Below, piece after piece: positions 8,291 to 17,032 of a stretch of 64,000 nt of DNA. The notes beneath the pieces are model-generated. The model was not told the origin of the DNA and did not search any database. It was given only the letters and a program-made list of their open reading frames with translations. Numbering within the stretch: position 1 is the first letter of the stretch; each line of letters begins with the position of its first letter. This DNA comes from Gemmatimonadota bacterium (GTDB lineage: Bacteria > JBHIER01 > G020348925), in the NCBI GenBank assembly GCA_020348925.1, contig CP070758.1, positions 3,443,880 through 3,507,879 of the forward strand, read 5' to 3'. A program made the translations under genes and the position numbers.

Positions 8291-10672
8291 TCAACGCCAG
8301 ATGAAATTCCCTCTTGTGGGTTTTCCCTGTCTCTCTTTTTTCTGATTGTCCGGTTTTGTTTCCAAAAATTCGAATCGCCCTTCATAGTCGGGATTGATTT
8401 TAACGGCCTCCTCATACTCACGCTGCGCCTGTTCCAGATCGCCCAACTCAAAATAGAGAAAGGCCAGATTCAAGTGGACATCGGCATCGTCCGGATTGAG
8501 GCTGAGAGCCCTTGTGAAAGCCTCCAAAGCCTCCTGAGAAAGACCTCTCTTGGAATACGCCACGCCCAGATTGTTGAAGACCTGTGACGAGCTGCCGTCA
8601 ATCCGGCACGCCTTCTGAAGCATATCGATGGCCTCGTCCAGCAACCCCGCCCGACCCAAGTGGACTCCAATCTCATTGTACGTCGAACATGCTGGCGCAT
8701 CAGCCTCAAGAAACGTCTCGTACCCTGTCAGAATGTTTTGGTACTTTCTGCTTCTGATCTCGTCAAGATCTCTTGAGAAAAGATGTGTCCCCGCAGCTTC
8801 GATTGAGACCGGCGGGGCTTCGACATCAATTTCATTAGAAGGATACGATTGCCAGGCCTCATCCACTTCAACCACCTGAAGCTCCTCGCGCCGTTGCTCG
8901 ACTGCACTCACTCCTTCCTGCCAGGCCTGGTGAAAGGGACTCCCAACCAGTGTCGCCTCAACCGGCATCCACATTTTACCATTGTGACTCAGGAAAGCGT
9001 TCTCCTCAAATCCCAAAGGAGCCCCATCGCCTTCACCAGATCCGACGTCCACGGCTAAAAGCAGATGGCCCGGGACGTCAAGTATGGCCGTCGGGATGCC
9101 GATGTTTTCCAGACAGGAGGCGTACAGAACGACGAAGTCATCGCAGTCGCCGCGCTTCTCGATCAGGGTTTCGAGGGGATACTGGACATGATCGATGATC
9201 TCATGCTGACGGCTCGCCGACGAATACGGCGTCTGCGGGTCCGGGGTATAGACCAAGCCGTACTCCCCCAAAAGATCGAAAAGAGCGATGGCGTGCAGAA
9301 GATTCAGCGGGAGAAAGGAGACATCCTCATCGAGGATATTCAGGGCACGGCTCGTCACAGTCCGCACGCTCTCGTCCTTGGGCTCGATAAAAGCGGCCAC
9401 CTTCCGAACATCGTCCCACCGTATGGCGTTCCGTCCGTAGACGTTCGCTTTCTGGGACGTCTCCATGTCCCGTTCACGGCTCTCCTCTTCAGAAAAAGAG
9501 AGAAGGGAGACACGACCCTGAACCGTACAATCGACCCTCACGCTTGAAACATTCCGGTTGAATATGACGAACAGGGGAATCTCTTTCGACTCCTCCGGCC
9601 CGAGAATGACCGCCTCGTCACTGTAAAACGGCCCGTCCGTGAGCGTGTTGAACTCGATGCCGGCCCTGACCGAAATGGTTTTGTCGCTGACATTGACAAC
9701 GCTGATCGATCCGATAGGATGCTCGACATACCTTTTATATTGCGCGGCGAAAAGATCGTTCAGGCGGACCCATTCGATCCGCACCCACGGTTCCTCCTGC
9801 TCGAACCGCAGGGCGAAGGAGACGCGGTGGGTGCTGGGCAGGGTCGGCACATCCACATAGGCGTAGTCGAGTTGAAATATTTTGAACCGGAACCCGGCCC
9901 CACAGGACCAGCTGAGGGGTTCGTTCGATTCGAGATCGTCCTGAAGACCGGCCCTCAGAGCAAAAGCATCGGAGAGCCAGTATTCACCGCCGTAATGAAG
10001 CCGATCGTCCAATCCGCCCGCTAAGAGCAGTCGGTCCGTCAACCGATATGCGATGCCAAAAGAGATCGATTGTTGCAGGACAGGCGCCGAGTTTCCCGTA
10101 TCGTATTCGACCTGTGTATCCCCCATATCCTTGAGCGTGAGCCCCACATTGAATCCCTCGAAATATCGAAATAATAATCCCACATCAAAACCCCACCCGT
10201 AAGCATCGCCGAAGCTTCGGTTTTCATATTCGGCATCGGTCCGCAGGAGTTTTGTATTGACGCCGAAGGAGACCTTATATGGCAACTGCAAAGCATAGGA
10301 GAACAGAAATTGGTTCTCCCCATAGGTGAGCTCGAAGTCATCAAACCCAATTCTGGACCAGGCCAATCCGAAACTGCCCCAGTTTCTGAAGGGAAAGGCC
10401 AGGCCGAGGAGGCTGTGTTGGATACCGGTAGCATAGAGGTTGGCATACATACTGTGTATTTCAATATTTTGGAGCAGACTCAAACCGGCAGGATTCCAAA
10501 AGGCAGCGTTCCCATCGTCTCCGATAGCCACAAAGGCCTCCCCCATGGCCGCGGGCCGGGCTCCCAGGGGCACATCCTGGGCGTCACTGATGGAAACACT
10601 CACAATCACCCACAACGGTATCACGAAGGCGATGAGAGCTACTCGATCTTTAAGGCTAATAACGTTGCACAT
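8291..10672 (-). CDS. PorV-like barrel / transglutaminase / TPR fusion protein
   Basis: 793 residues with three parts. After a signal peptide (about 10-30), residues 33-295 form a PorV/UPF0164-type outer-membrane barrel with the family signature LGARPAAMGEAFVAIGDDGNAAFWNPAGL in shortened form (LGARPAAMGEAFVA at 36-49, WNPAGL at 59-64). Residues about 320-395 look like an Ig-type segment. Residues about 430-580 are transglutaminase-like with Cys in GDCDDF (510), His in PGHLLLAVD (536) and an acidic residue in WMPVEAT (about 572). Residues about 655-770 hold three TPR units. The joining of barrel, cysteine enzyme or binding fold, and TPR is unusual. It lies 13 bases downstream of the FlgD-tailed gene, so both are probably one transcript. 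Confidence 0.85.
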   Translation of the reverse strand: MCNVISLKDRVALIAFVIPLWVIVSVSISDAQDVPLGARPAAMGEAFVAIGDDGNAAFWNPAGLSLLQNIEIHSMYANLYATGIQHSLLGLAFPFRNWGSFGLAWSRIGFDDFELTYGENQFLFSYALQLPYKVSFGVNTKLLRTDAEYENRSFGDAYGWGFDVGLLFRYFEGFNVGLTLKDMGDTQVEYDTGNSAPVLQQSISFGIAYRLTDRLLLAGGLDDRLHYGGEYWLSDAFALRAGLQDDLESNEPLSWSCGAGFRFKIFQLDYAYVDVPTLPSTHRVSFALRFEQEEPWVRIEWVRLNDLFAAQYKRYVEHPIGSISVVNVSDKTISVRAGIEFNTLTDGPFYSDEAVILGPEESKEIPLFVIFNRNVSSVRVDCTVQGRVSLLSFSEEESRERDMETSQKANVYGRNAIRWDDVRKVAAFIEPKDESVRTVTSRALNILDEDVSFLPLNLLHAIALFDLLGEYGLVYTPDPQTPYSSASRQHEIIDHVQYPLETLIEKRGDCDDFVVLYASCLENIGIPTAILDVPGHLLLAVDVGSGEGDGAPLGFEENAFLSHNGKMWMPVEATLVGSPFHQAWQEGVSAVEQRREELQVVEVDEAWQSYPSNEIDVEAPPVSIEAAGTHLFSRDLDEIRSRKYQNILTGYETFLEADAPACSTYNEIGVHLGRAGLLDEAIDMLQKACRIDGSSSQVFNNLGVAYSKRGLSQEALEAFTRALSLNPDDADVHLNLAFLYFELGDLEQAQREYEEAVKINPDYEGRFEFLETKPDNQKKERQGKPTRGNFIWR

Positions 10673-10685
10673 TTTACGAGCGATT

Positions 10686-11867
10686 CTACTGGTTGAGCAC
10701 CACCACAGTCTTGGTCCTCGTCTCGGTGCCGCTGCCGTTCGTTATGGTTACCGCGATGATGTACAGACGGTTCGGGACGAGGCGGCCCTCGTCGTCCCGA
10801 CCGTCCCACGTAATGAAGCGCTGATTATCATAGAGAGCAATGCGGACATTCTGGTTCAAAAGCCGAACAAGACGGCCTGCAAGATCGTACACCTTTACTG
10901 CGACATCCGATTCTTCAATGAAATCAAAGGTAATGATCACCTCATCATCGTAGCCATCCCCATTCGGAGAAAAAAGACGAGGCTGACAGTCCAATTCCAG
11001 CGAAGAGATGACGAAGGGGGCATCCGAATCATCGCTCCCCCATGCATTGTTCGTGTCCGTAGCGACGACCCGCATTCGAAATGCTCTGCCTCGAAGGTCG
11101 GAGGGAATATCCCAGAGATAGAGACCGTCGTTTTTCGACATCGACTCTCCAGACGCATCCGTCTCAGGCAGATCCTCCCAACTGCTCCCATTGTCGCGGC
11201 TGAGCTTGATGGCGATTGCCAGAGATAAAGAGTCATCGTCAAGGTCGGTCGCTGACCATCTGACGGTTTGCTGGCCCGACCAAACCTCTCCGCCATTTGG
11301 ATTGAGGACTGCGACCTGAGGAGCACTATTATAGGTATTGATCCAGAAGAAGAGGGTGTCGGACCACTCGGACGGGAGAGCTTCTGTTTTGATAATGGCC
11401 TGCACTCTGGCGAAATAGCTCTTGTCCTCTTCCAGAGGATCACATGTCTTCGTCGTGTCTCCCTCCTGAGTTTCAAGCACCTGGATCGGGTCGGTCCAGT
11501 TGAGATTATCATCAACCTGAATTCGATACAATGCCGCCTCGGCTGTATCGAGAGGATCGTTATCACCACCGAAACTCCAAACAAAGGTGGGCGCGATCGT
11601 TCTGACTTCACTACCAATCATCCCGATGATTGAAAAATTTATGGGTGGCTGTGGAGGCTCATCGTACACATCAACGTAAAAATCCTGGACCTCCGACCAC
11701 GGCGAGCCCAATTCGGTCGGATCCACGGTCTGAATTCGGTAGAACCAATGGGTGTTATCCGTCAGGGAATCCTGAACCCAGAGTGAGGTCACCCCGTCCT
11801 GTGTGCTGTACAGGAAATCCTCACCATTGGCAAATAATTCATCGTCAATCTGGACCACATAGTGCAT
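10686..11867 (-). CDS. C-terminal half of broken secreted protein, FlgD-like tail
   Basis: 393 residues from the first in-frame ATG, but the same frame is open back to a TAA at 12003-12005 and continues without a break into the 12003-13082 gene. Visible parts are fibronectin-like repeats with FYVDVYDEPPQPP and FFWINTYNSAPQV, a segment LNPNGGEVWSGQQTVRW, and a tail SPNGDGYDDEVIITFDF...VKVYDLAGRLVRLL...WDGRDDEGR typical of FlgD-like or CHU_C sorting domains. This is most simply the distal part of one 798-codon gene (10686-13082) hit by a nonsense change. It would have no signal peptide if made alone, so it is probably not functional separately. Confidence 0.75.
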   Translation of the reverse strand: MHYVVQIDDELFANGEDFLYSTQDGVTSLWVQDSLTDNTHWFYRIQTVDPTELGSPWSEVQDFYVDVYDEPPQPPINFSIIGMIGSEVRTIAPTFVWSFGGDNDPLDTAEAALYRIQVDDNLNWTDPIQVLETQEGDTTKTCDPLEEDKSYFARVQAIIKTEALPSEWSDTLFFWINTYNSAPQVAVLNPNGGEVWSGQQTVRWSATDLDDDSLSLAIAIKLSRDNGSSWEDLPETDASGESMSKNDGLYLWDIPSDLRGRAFRMRVVATDTNNAWGSDDSDAPFVISSLELDCQPRLFSPNGDGYDDEVIITFDFIEESDVAVKVYDLAGRLVRLLNQNVRIALYDNQRFITWDGRDDEGRLVPNRLYIIAVTITNGSGTETRTKTVVVLNQ

Positions 11868-12002
11868 GAGCTCATACGGTTCGTCGGCCCCATCCCACTG
11901 GACGCTGGGCTGCTGCTGGCGAATTTCGACGCCTGCCGCGGGTTCGAAACCGCTCCTCGGAGGCTCGGGAGGGACATTGGCATGTCTCAGGAAAATATCC
12001 CC

Positions 12003-13082
12003 TTAGTGTTCCCAGACCTGCCACAGATTGTCCATCCAGTCCGTGGCAAGAGCAGGAGCCCGATCATCCCCCACATACGCTGCGGTGGTATCCAAGGTGG
12101 ACCAGGAAGAACCATCGTAATATCTGCCTTGAATATTCTCATCGTCCTCCTCCTTTGTCCAGACCACCCAGAGATTTGACGAGGCGTCGCCGAAGATGCA
12201 CGGATTCTGATGCACGTAATATCCGACCGTCACCTGAAAGACGGCACTCAGTGCGACATCGTAGAACCGAGTGAAAATGTTAAAATTGGACATCCAGGCG
12301 AACCACACACGCCCTCTGCTGTCAACCGAAATCCGCGGTGAAAAATCACCGCTCGGCCCCGAGGCAATGTGAAGAGGTGTATCCAGCCAGGCCTCACCAT
12401 CGTAATACGTGGCATAGATGTCCTCATTCCCCGCACGATCGCTCTGCCACACGACCCAGACATGACCGGAGGAGTCCACCGCGACCTTCGGGAACCCGTC
12501 ATTGGCAGGATGCTGGGTGATGTTCAAGGGATCGGTCCACTCCACACCATCGTAATACTTAGCGTAAACATCGGCGCTGTCCAGGGCCATACTTCCCGGT
12601 GACTGCCACACCACCCACAATCTGTTGGACCGATCGACAGCGGCATCGGGGGAGAGAGAGCCGACCGTGTTCAGCGGCGATGCTTGGGGCTCGGTCATGG
12701 TCTCGCCGCCGAAGGCCCGCGTGTAAATCTTCCACAGCCCGCTGTGCTTGGACTCCCAGACAAACCAGATGAGGCCGGTACGGTCCCTGACCAATACCGG
12801 TGTCAGATCGCTGCTGTCCGATTCGGTCATTTGAATGGGAGCGGACCCCACCCCCTGTGTAAAAGAGCGGGCGTAAATGTCCCAGTTCCGGTTCCTGTCC
12901 GTCTCCCAGGCCACCCACGTCGTATCACCCGTCGTGGCGAGAACGGGATCTCGGCACAGATCGGACCCGACGGTCACCGACAGGGTATCGGACCAACGAG
13001 CATTGCTGGCATCCGATGGGAAGGGAAAGAGGACAAGAAGACTTGTAATTGCGATGAAAGTGAAGAATCTCACACTCGGCAA
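12003..13082 (-). CDS. N-terminal half of broken secreted protein, beta-propeller-like
   Basis: 359 residues with a signal peptide (VRFFTFIAITSLLVLFPFPSDA) and about six repeats of the form W(V/F)(A/V)W(E/Q)(S/T)D...(I/V)YA, for example VWVVWQSDRAGNEDIYATYYDG and WFVWESKHSGLWKIYTRAF. These are the sialidase/BNR-like blades found in secreted FCB proteins. The frame ends with TGG GAA CAC TAA, and the codons after TAA (GDIFLRHANVPPEPP) continue smoothly into the 10686-11867 protein, so the stop interrupts one larger protein. A promoter with TATACT is predicted at 13134-13161. Operon with the barrel-transglutaminase gene. Confidence 0.8.
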   Translation of the reverse strand: MPSVRFFTFIAITSLLVLFPFPSDASNARWSDTLSVTVGSDLCRDPVLATTGDTTWVAWETDRNRNWDIYARSFTQGVGSAPIQMTESDSSDLTPVLVRDRTGLIWFVWESKHSGLWKIYTRAFGGETMTEPQASPLNTVGSLSPDAAVDRSNRLWVVWQSPGSMALDSADVYAKYYDGVEWTDPLNITQHPANDGFPKVAVDSSGHVWVVWQSDRAGNEDIYATYYDGEAWLDTPLHIASGPSGDFSPRISVDSRGRVWFAWMSNFNIFTRFYDVALSAVFQVTVGYYVHQNPCIFGDASSNLWVVWTKEEDDENIQGRYYDGSSWSTLDTTAAYVGDDRAPALATDWMDNLWQVWEH

Positions 13083-13133
13083 GCTCCGTATACTCCAGTC
13101 ATTGTACCCACCTTTTCGTCCTGTTTTTTCAAA

Positions 13134-13161
13134 GTATAACCCAAATCGCTTGGAGGGGCAA
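13134..13161 (-). promoter_or_regulatory. sigma-70-like promoter for 13082 gene
   Basis: On the minus strand TTGCCC, 16 bases, TATACT. It lies about 52 bases upstream of the start at 13082, and is back-to-back with the plus-strand promoter at 13216-13244 in the 241-base divergent gap. Confidence 0.5.
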
Positions 13162-13215
13162 CTTCTTTTTCATTGTCCACAGATTTGAGGTCCTGAGCTT
13201 TATGTGAAAAAACGC

Positions 13216-13244
13216 TTGACAAGGCGGACACTTTTTGCTAATAT
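13216..13244 (+). promoter_or_regulatory. strong sigma-70-like promoter for M1 peptidase
   Basis: TTGACA, 17 bases, TAATAT, with an extended -10 TG (TGCTAATAT). The start of transcription near 13251 lies 73 bases before the ATG at 13324. It also rules out the longer reading frame beginning at 13204, which would start upstream of the promoter. Confidence 0.8.
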
Positions 13245-13323
13245 GATGCACGTGGTACTGGGAACGCTTCTTTGGGCATCTATCGGAAAAGGATTCATTC
13301 ATCATACACAAAGGAGGTCTGCC

Positions 13324-16206
13324 ATGAAAAGGCTGTGGATCTTCCTCTCTTTTCTGTCGCTGCTCCTTATCCCCCTCTCCGCAGAGAGCGAGCGGGGCAG
13401 AGAGCACCTCGTGCGGATCAGAGAAGAGCGGAGAAGGATGCAGGAGGCCGTTCAAGAGGCCATTCGGTCGGCCAAACAGCCGATTCTCTTGCAGGTTGAA
13501 GGCCAGGAGGATTTTGATGTCACGTATTACCGGCTCGATCTCGATGTCGATGTGGACAATGAAACTCTGGACGGGAGCGTGACCCTCAGGGCGACGAGTC
13601 TCATTTCGGATTTAACCGAGATTGTCCTGAACTTCTACGATGATATGCCAGTAACCTCAGTAACCGGGGATGCCTCGGGATTCACCCATACTGATAATTT
13701 AGTGACCGTCTCGCTTCAGACCTCTTACAGCGCGGGTCAAAGCTTCGAAGTGGTGCTCAACTATAACGGGCATCCCTGGGAGGGAAATTTGGGCCTGAGT
13801 TTTGTGACCGTTTCCAATAATCCCCTTGTCTATACCGAATGTTCGCCCTTCTTCGCCCGGGCGTGGTGGCCCTGCAAGGACACACCGGTGGACAAAGCGA
13901 ATTCCATGGATCTCCATATAACGCTCCCGGACAACCTCGTCTTAGCCTCAATCGGCGCGCTGCAAAGTGTCGTCGACAACGGTGACGGCACCCAGACCTG
14001 GCACTGGCATGAAGGTCATCCCATCGCCACCTATCTCGTCTCCATTACGGCCTATCCCTACCGAACATTCTCGGACATCTATGAAGGCGCTGGCGGGCAG
14101 GCGATGGATGTGGACTATTACGTCTATCCTGAGGACTACGCCCTCGCTTTGGAGGACTTTAACGAAATCGTGGACATGATCGAGTTTTTCGCCTCCAAAT
14201 ACACCGAGTACCCTTTCATCGATGAAAAATACGGTATGGCCGAATACACCGGCTACTATGCGGCCATGGAGCACCAGACATGCACCAGCTACGGTTCCAG
14301 TTACATCACCGGTGATCACTCTTGGGATTCCATTATTGCCCATGAACTGTCCCACCACTGGTGGGGGAATTCCGTCTCCGTCGGAAGCTGGCACGACGTC
14401 TGGCTCAAGGAAGGTTTTGCCTCCTATTCCGAAGCCCTGTGGATGGAAAACATCGACGGATCGTACGGTTTACAGGATTATATGGTCACGACCCAGCTCG
14501 CAGTGGATCTGCAAGAATCGGTCTACCGATATGACATCACCGACGCCGGGAACATTTTCGTCTCGGAAGTATACGACAAGGGAGCCTGGGTGTTGCACAT
14601 GCTGCGCCACGTGGTGGGTGATGAAAACTTTTTCCAGATCCTCCAAAGCGTCTATGAGACGTACGCCTTCGGCAACTTCGTGACCGAGGAGTTGAAGGAT
14701 GCCTGCGAGCAGATTTCCGGCCAGGATCTGGACTGGTTCTTTGAGGAATGGGTCTACGATGTGTGGCATCCGGAATACTACTGGGGCTGGAACAGCAACG
14801 ATCTCGGAGACAGCTTCGAGATCACGGGCTTCATCGATCAGATCCAGTCCAGAGGTCCGGTCTTCACCATGCCCGTCGAAATGGCCATTGCCACAGCCGC
14901 GGGTGACACCATCATCGTGGAAACCCTCTGGGTCGACGAAGGGTCCGAACGCTTTCAACTCGTGGTGAACGATGAGCCCACGGACGTCCTCCTCGATCCC
15001 TACAACTGGATTTTAAAGGAACAGAGCATCATCACCGACCCCCTCGTCTCGTACGTCATCAATCGGGTCGACGACGGAAATGGGAATGGAGACGGGCGGC
15101 CCGATCCCGGTGAAACGGTCGCTGTGATTGTTACCCTGGAGAACATCGGCACAGACGTCTTCGGGCTGGAAGCAAGTCTGGGTACAACGGACCCGGATAT
15201 TGAAATAACGTCAGCGGTCTCGTCGTACGGCGATGTCTCACACGGGACCATGGTGGGGAACGAGGACACACCTTTCACCATCGAGGTGCATCCCGCGGCA
15301 GAGACCCACGTCGTCATGTTCAAGCTCAATTTCACAGGACAGAACGGGTACACAGGCCTCGACAGCTTCTACCTGACCATCGGGACGCCGAGGGTCCTGC
15401 TGGTGGACGACGACGGCGGTGATGAAAACGAGAGACCCTATCTCAATCCGTTATCGATCAAAGCTATTCCCTTCCAGATGTGGGATGTCGCCGCCGAGGG
15501 TCCTCCGGGGGACACCTTAATGTTCTTTGACGTCATCGTCTGGCTGACCGGTGCCGAACGGGACAATACCCTTCGTGCCGCTGATCAGGCGAGTCTTGCC
15601 GCATACCTTGACGCGGGCGGAAGTCTCTTCCTCAGCGGACAGGACATCGGCCATGATCTCTTCGAGAGGGGCAATGGGATCGATTTCTTCAGCAATTATC
15701 TCCACGCCACCTTTGAGGCCGATGAAACGAGCGAGTATTTCCTGCAGGGGATAACCGGTGATCCCATTTCGGGTCAATTTGGGCTGCTGCAGCTCGATGC
15801 TGCCCAAGAGAGCCCCGACGTCATAGCCCCTGGGGAGGGGGCAAACAACACGCTCAACTACAGCCCCTCGGGAAATGCCGCCGGGATAAAATACGGGGGG
15901 GATTACAGAGTCGTTTACTTTTCCATCGGATTCGAGGGAATACGAACCTTGACCGGTGCCAGCGAACCGATGAGGGCGGATATGTTGGACAATATCATAT
16001 CGTGGCTGCAGATTGTGCCGGAAAAGGGAGATGTGAACGAAGACGGATCCATCAATATCCTCGATGTTCTGGCCACGGTCAACATCGTATTGGGCTTGCT
16101 CTCCCCCACACCGACCCAGCAATGGGCGGCCGACTTCAACGAAGACGGTGCCGTCGATATCATCGATGCCATTACGATCGTTAATTACATCCTGGGTCTC
16201 AGGTAG
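13324..16206 (+). CDS. secreted M1-family aminopeptidase with dockerin
   Basis: 960 residues; AAAGGAGG lies 7 bases before this ATG and a signal peptide follows (MKRLWIFLSFLSLLLIPLSA). The M1 zinc peptidase covers about 60-480: zinc site HELSH at 340-344 and Glu in WLKEGFASY at 363, with the substrate motif YAAMEHQT (about 311-319) in place of the usual GAMEN. The C-terminal M1 helical domain is absent. Then come an Ig-like domain (PDPGETVAVIVTLENIG), a Rossmann-like segment (VLLVDDDGG...LDAGGSLFLSGQDIG), and a terminal dockerin pair GDVNEDGSINILDVL and DFNEDGAVDIIDAI. Likely role: trimming peptides outside the cell, docked through its C-terminus. Confidence 0.92.
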   Translation: MKRLWIFLSFLSLLLIPLSAESERGREHLVRIREERRRMQEAVQEAIRSAKQPILLQVEGQEDFDVTYYRLDLDVDVDNETLDGSVTLRATSLISDLTEIVLNFYDDMPVTSVTGDASGFTHTDNLVTVSLQTSYSAGQSFEVVLNYNGHPWEGNLGLSFVTVSNNPLVYTECSPFFARAWWPCKDTPVDKANSMDLHITLPDNLVLASIGALQSVVDNGDGTQTWHWHEGHPIATYLVSITAYPYRTFSDIYEGAGGQAMDVDYYVYPEDYALALEDFNEIVDMIEFFASKYTEYPFIDEKYGMAEYTGYYAAMEHQTCTSYGSSYITGDHSWDSIIAHELSHHWWGNSVSVGSWHDVWLKEGFASYSEALWMENIDGSYGLQDYMVTTQLAVDLQESVYRYDITDAGNIFVSEVYDKGAWVLHMLRHVVGDENFFQILQSVYETYAFGNFVTEELKDACEQISGQDLDWFFEEWVYDVWHPEYYWGWNSNDLGDSFEITGFIDQIQSRGPVFTMPVEMAIATAAGDTIIVETLWVDEGSERFQLVVNDEPTDVLLDPYNWILKEQSIITDPLVSYVINRVDDGNGNGDGRPDPGETVAVIVTLENIGTDVFGLEASLGTTDPDIEITSAVSSYGDVSHGTMVGNEDTPFTIEVHPAAETHVVMFKLNFTGQNGYTGLDSFYLTIGTPRVLLVDDDGGDENERPYLNPLSIKAIPFQMWDVAAEGPPGDTLMFFDVIVWLTGAERDNTLRAADQASLAAYLDAGGSLFLSGQDIGHDLFERGNGIDFFSNYLHATFEADETSEYFLQGITGDPISGQFGLLQLDAAQESPDVIAPGEGANNTLNYSPSGNAAGIKYGGDYRVVYFSIGFEGIRTLTGASEPMRADMLDNIISWLQIVPEKGDVNEDGSINILDVLATVNIVLGLLSPTPTQQWAADFNEDGAVDIIDAITIVNYILGLR

Positions 16207-16224
16207 ACTCGACTGTTTTCAGGT

Positions 16225-16243
16225 GTCGCTTCAGAGAAGCGAC
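16225..16243 (+). terminator. hairpin after M1 peptidase gene (weak terminator)
   Basis: GTCGCTTC-AGA-GAAGCGAC makes a perfect 8-bp stem with a 3-base loop, starting 18 bases after the stop codon. The T-run expected of an intrinsic terminator is missing, so only a weak or Rho-assisted stop is supported. Confidence 0.4.
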
Positions 16244-16328
16244 GACTCTGTTCGTGAAATTGAGCTCAACAACAGAGCTTCAGACAAAGGGGGACTTCAA
16301 AGAAGTTGACGAAAATACAATATTCTCC

Positions 16329-16357
16329 TTGACCTACAGTCGGCATTGCCTTATATT
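16329..16357 (+). promoter_or_regulatory. sigma-70-like promoter for bifunctional nuclease
   Basis: TTGACC, 17 bases, TATATT. Transcription would start near 16364, only 17 bases before the GTG at 16381. Confidence 0.6.
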
Positions 16358-16380
16358 CCGAAATCAGGGAGGCTGCTGGT

Positions 16381-16956
16381 GTGACACATACCGTCTCTTT
16401 CGAATGCATTGCGATCATTTCACTCGCACGCGGCCAAGGTAAGATCTTTATGACGATGAACGCTGAAGGTACAATGAGAAAGGTAAACGTTTCAGGTCTG
16501 GCTATTGACTCCAATAGCAATTCGCCCGTCGTCCTGCTCAAGGAGTCCGGTGGCTCAGGCATTCTTCCCATATGGATTGGACCAGCAGAAGCCAGTGCGA
16601 TTGCCATGGAGCTGGCCGGCCTTAATATGAAGCGACCCCTCACTCATGATCTGCTGAGAACCGTCATCGATGGACTGGGAGCGAAAGTTCTCAAGGTGGT
16701 GGTCAACGATCTCGTGGGACAGACCTTCTACGCGGAGATCTACCTTCAGCATGAGAATTCACTGGTGAAGATCGATGCCCGACCGAGTGATTCGATTGCC
16801 CTGGCCCTGAAAGCGAAAGCGCCCATTTTTGTTTCGAAGAAGATTTTCGCCTTTGACGAGGAATCCTCCGACATATCCGAGGAACAACGGGCGGAGGAGC
16901 TGCGGGCGCGCCTGCAGCGCATCAATCCTGAAGATTTTGGGAATTACACCTTCTAA
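16381..16956 (+). CDS. bifunctional nuclease family protein (DUF151)
   Basis: Member of the BFN/DNase-RNase family (PF02577), small cytoplasmic proteins reported to have nuclease activity in some homologues. Family signatures are VNVSGLAIDSNSNSPVVLLKE, shortened here to SPVVLLKE, then LPIWIGPAEASAIAMEL, RPLTHDLL, and DARPSDSIALALK. The GTG at 16381 has AGGGAGG 8 bases upstream and lies just after the predicted transcription start. However, most family members begin at the equivalent of MRKVNVSG (ATG 16474, with GAAGG before it), so the first 31 residues may not be translated. It starts a plus-strand gene run. Confidence 0.88.
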   Translation: MTHTVSFECIAIISLARGQGKIFMTMNAEGTMRKVNVSGLAIDSNSNSPVVLLKESGGSGILPIWIGPAEASAIAMELAGLNMKRPLTHDLLRTVIDGLGAKVLKVVVNDLVGQTFYAEIYLQHENSLVKIDARPSDSIALALKAKAPIFVSKKIFAFDEESSDISEEQRAEELRARLQRINPEDFGNYTF

Positions 16957-17032
16957 GTTCGTTACATATTCCACCTGTAGCCACACCCAATGTGGTTATC
17001 TCTCTTGAAACCTCATTCTACTCAGAACGTAT

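Noticed and set aside
12003-12005. Programmed +1 frameshift between the two halves of the FlgD-tailed gene
   Set aside because: Re-reading the codons showed the frame is unchanged across the TAA; it is an in-frame stop, not a frameshift.
13204-13323. 40 extra N-terminal residues for the M1 peptidase
   Set aside because: They lie across the consensus promoter at 13216-13244 and before the AAAGGAGG ribosome site used by ATG 13324.
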